From Ancylobacter novellus (GTDB lineage Bacteria; Pseudomonadota; Alphaproteobacteria; Rhizobiales; Xanthobacteraceae), in assembly GCA_003241485.1 (NCBI GenBank), contig QFQD01000064.1, positions 1 to 32,821 of the forward strand: a DNA stretch of 32,821 nucleotides, given 5' to 3'. The translations under genes were made by a program, and so were the position numbers. Shown piece by piece: positions 31,200 to 32,821 of the stretch. Under the pieces are notes generated by a model. That model had not been told where the DNA came from and ran no database searches. It saw nothing but the letters and a program-made list of their open reading frames with translations. Each line of letters opens with the position of its first letter. The stretch's first letter is position 1.

Positions 31200-31402
31200 G
31201 GGAACCTCCCGGGGGCTCCGTCGGGTCGTTCTTCGCCCGGCGATTGCCGGCATCATACGCCTTTCCCAAGTGGAATTGCAGCGTGGATTTGCTGCTGCGA
31301 AGACACGAGCCTGTGCGTCCAAGGCATTAGGGCACTCACCCTGTCATTGTCCGCGGCTACGGTGCTATCGTGCGGCAGGTTCCAAGGCGGGGGCGCAGCG
31401 TC

Positions 31403-32536
31403 ATGTCCGGCAACACCACGGACCGGCCACGGGCCAAACCACGGGCAACGCGGAAAAGCGCCGCGCCAGCTGCTGCCCCGCCAGCTGCCGCCGCACCGGC
31501 CGAGCCCGCCGCCGCCCCGGCGCGCGACATGGTGCTGGTCGATCTGGCCCTGCAGGGCGGCGGCTCGCACGGCGCCTTCACCTGGGGCGTGCTGGACCGT
31601 TTTCTCGAAGAGCCCTGGCTGAAGATCGACGGCATCTCCGGCACCTCCGCCGGGGCGATGAACGCCGCGGTGGTGAGCTTCGGCTATGCCAAAGGCGGGG
31701 CCGAGGGCGCGCGCGCGGCGCTGGCGAGCTTCTGGACCAAGGTGTCGGAAGCGGCGCGCTACAGCCCTTTCCAGCGCGGGCCGATGGACAAGCTGCTCGG
31801 GCGCTGGACGCTCGACAACTCGCCGCTGTTCGTTGCCATGGACCTGATGTCGCGGCTGGTTTCGCCCTATGACCTCAATCCCGGCGGGGGCAATCCGCTG
31901 CAGGCCATTCTGGAGGAGGTGATCGACTTCGATCTGGTGAAGACCTCGCCGATCAAGCTGTTCATCACCGCCACCAGCGTGCGCACCGGCCGGGGCAAGG
32001 TGTTCCGCAACGCCGACCTCTCGCCGAACGTGCTGCTCGCCTCCGCCTGCCTGCCGACCCTGTTCCAGGCGGTGGAGATCGACGGCGAGCATTATTGGGA
32101 CGGAGGCTATTCCGGCAACCCGACCATGACGCCGCTGGTGCGCGAGCTGGATTCCGACGACACCATCCTCATCCCGATCAACCCGGTCGAGCGCGAGGAG
32201 ACGCCGAACACCGCCCGCGAGATCCTCAACCGGCTGAACGAGGTGTCGTTCAATGCCGTGCTGCTCAAGGAACTGCGCATGATGGCGCTGATGCGCAAGG
32301 TGGCCGACCCCGGCGACACCGAGGGCGCGCTCTGGGCGAAGATGCGCATTCACATGGTGCGCAACAACGTGATGGGAACGCTGGGCTATTCCTCCAAGCT
32401 GAATGCCGAGTGGGAGTTCCTCAGCATGCTGCGCGAGGAGGGGCGCGCCTCCGCGCAGGCCTTCCTCGACGCCCATGGCGACGATCTCGGCAAGCGCTCG
32501 ACGCTCGACATCGACCAGCTGATCGACGGCATCTGA
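31403..32536 (+). CDS. Patatin-like phospholipase
   Basis: 377 residues from ATG 31403; a GTG at 31370 would add 11. After an Ala/Pro-rich N-terminus (residues 1-40) comes the patatin domain: oxyanion loop LQGGGSHGAF (50-59), nucleophile S82 in GTSAG, and the Asp of D234-G-G (YWDGGYSG). The Ser-Asp dyad is complete. It should hydrolyse phospholipid or lipid acyl chains; the bacterial group is often linked to polyhydroxybutyrate or membrane turnover. Nothing ties it to the methanol island. Followed after 15 bases by the permease gene. Confidence 0.88.
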   Translation: MSGNTTDRPRAKPRATRKSAAPAAAPPAAAAPAEPAAAPARDMVLVDLALQGGGSHGAFTWGVLDRFLEEPWLKIDGISGTSAGAMNAAVVSFGYAKGGAEGARAALASFWTKVSEAARYSPFQRGPMDKLLGRWTLDNSPLFVAMDLMSRLVSPYDLNPGGGNPLQAILEEVIDFDLVKTSPIKLFITATSVRTGRGKVFRNADLSPNVLLASACLPTLFQAVEIDGEHYWDGGYSGNPTMTPLVRELDSDDTILIPINPVEREETPNTAREILNRLNEVSFNAVLLKELRMMALMRKVADPGDTEGALWAKMRIHMVRNNVMGTLGYSSKLNAEWEFLSMLREEGRASAQAFLDAHGDDLGKRSTLDIDQLIDGI

Positions 32537-32551
32537 CAGGAGGCGCGCGCC

Positions 32552-32821
32552 ATGGGTCTCATTGGCATTCTCGTCGGCCTTGGCCTTCTCGTCGCTCTCG
32601 CCTTTCGCGGCTGGAGCGTGCTGCTCCTGGCTCCGATCGCGGCGCTGACCGCTGCCGCCTTTGCCGGCGAGCCGCTGCTGGCGAGCTGGACGCAGACCTT
32701 CATGGGCAGCGCCGCGCGCTTTGTGGCGCAGTTCTTCCCGCTGTTCCTGCTCGGCGCGCTGTTCGGCAAGATCATGGACGACAGCGGCTCGGTGAGCGCC
32801 ATTGCCGATTTCATGACGGAG
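32552..32821 (+). CDS. GntP-family permease, N-terminal part (partial)
   Basis: 90 codons, running off the end of the window. ATG 32552 follows CAGGAGG. Three hydrophobic segments are visible, and FVAQFFPLFLLGALFGKIMDDSGS fits the GntP (gluconate/H+ symporter, also glycerate and citrate transport) family, split here over residues 56-79. Substrate not determined. Confidence 0.75.
   Translation, partial: MGLIGILVGLGLLVALAFRGWSVLLLAPIAALTAAAFAGEPLLASWTQTFMGSAARFVAQFFPLFLLGALFGKIMDDSGSVSAIADFMTE

Noticed and set aside
1..32821. tRNA or rRNA genes, CRISPR arrays, insertion sequences, prophage or integrase genes
   Set aside because: I looked for their typical sequences, repeats and proteins and found none; gene order and composition look like stable chromosomal DNA.

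Overview
The window is GC-rich DNA from an alphaproteobacterium. Gene content and style suggest a facultative methylotroph of the order Hyphomicrobiales, of the Xanthobacter/Ancylobacter/Starkeya type; this taxonomic guess is inference. Most of it is an island for lanthanide/PQQ-dependent methanol (alcohol) oxidation, flanked by a methionine-uptake locus on the left and general genes at both ends.

Left part (1-5000): the tail of an electron-transfer flavoprotein alpha subunit, a YbaK-type Cys-tRNA(Pro) deacylase, a minus-strand metN-metI-metQ methionine transporter operon, and a divergent second metQ. The leader of the metNIQ operon is unusual. It has a promoter-like TTGACA, a SAM-II-like riboswitch, a hairpin whose outer arm uses the riboswitch's conserved 3' strand, and an 11-residue Cys-rich leader peptide whose Shine-Dalgarno lies in the other arm. 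A 72-residue small protein follows before metN.

5001-8406: a Tat-exported beta-carbonic anhydrase, a two-HTH regulator, a class I cytochrome c and a SoxH-like quinoprotein-relay metallohydrolase.

8407-13480 (+): xoxF (lanthanide methanol dehydrogenase with the diagnostic extra Asp), xoxG (four-Cys cytochrome cL), xoxJ, a PQQ-associated rhodanese-like protein and a small HXXEE membrane protein. 13484-18648 (-): a periplasmic unknown, an ABC-2 permease and ATPase, a cupredoxin-like protein, a beta-propeller and a PQQ-associated ABC binding protein. 18906-21841 (+): a DUF3280-like lipoprotein-sized protein and a three-gene ABC importer. 22069-22575 (-): fae, which takes the formaldehyde made by XoxF into the tetrahydromethanopterin pathway.

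23069-30293 (+): a small Cys-containing protein, a histidine kinase/OmpR-type regulator pair, then pqqABCDE and two secreted unknowns. 30378-31199 (-): a SoxYZ-like carrier that pairs with the SoxH-like hydrolase. The right end has a patatin-like phospholipase and the start of a GntP-type permease.

The most interesting signals are two. First, a repeated element CTTATGA-N4-CTTATGA (7+4+7, 11-bp period, the architecture of PhoB/OmpR-type boxes) lies before pqqA, xoxG and the minus-strand ABC operon, with separate half-sites before xoxF. It is a candidate operator for the adjacent two-component system. Second, the metNIQ leader appears to combine a SAM riboswitch with a Cys-rich leader peptide through mutually exclusive base pairing.
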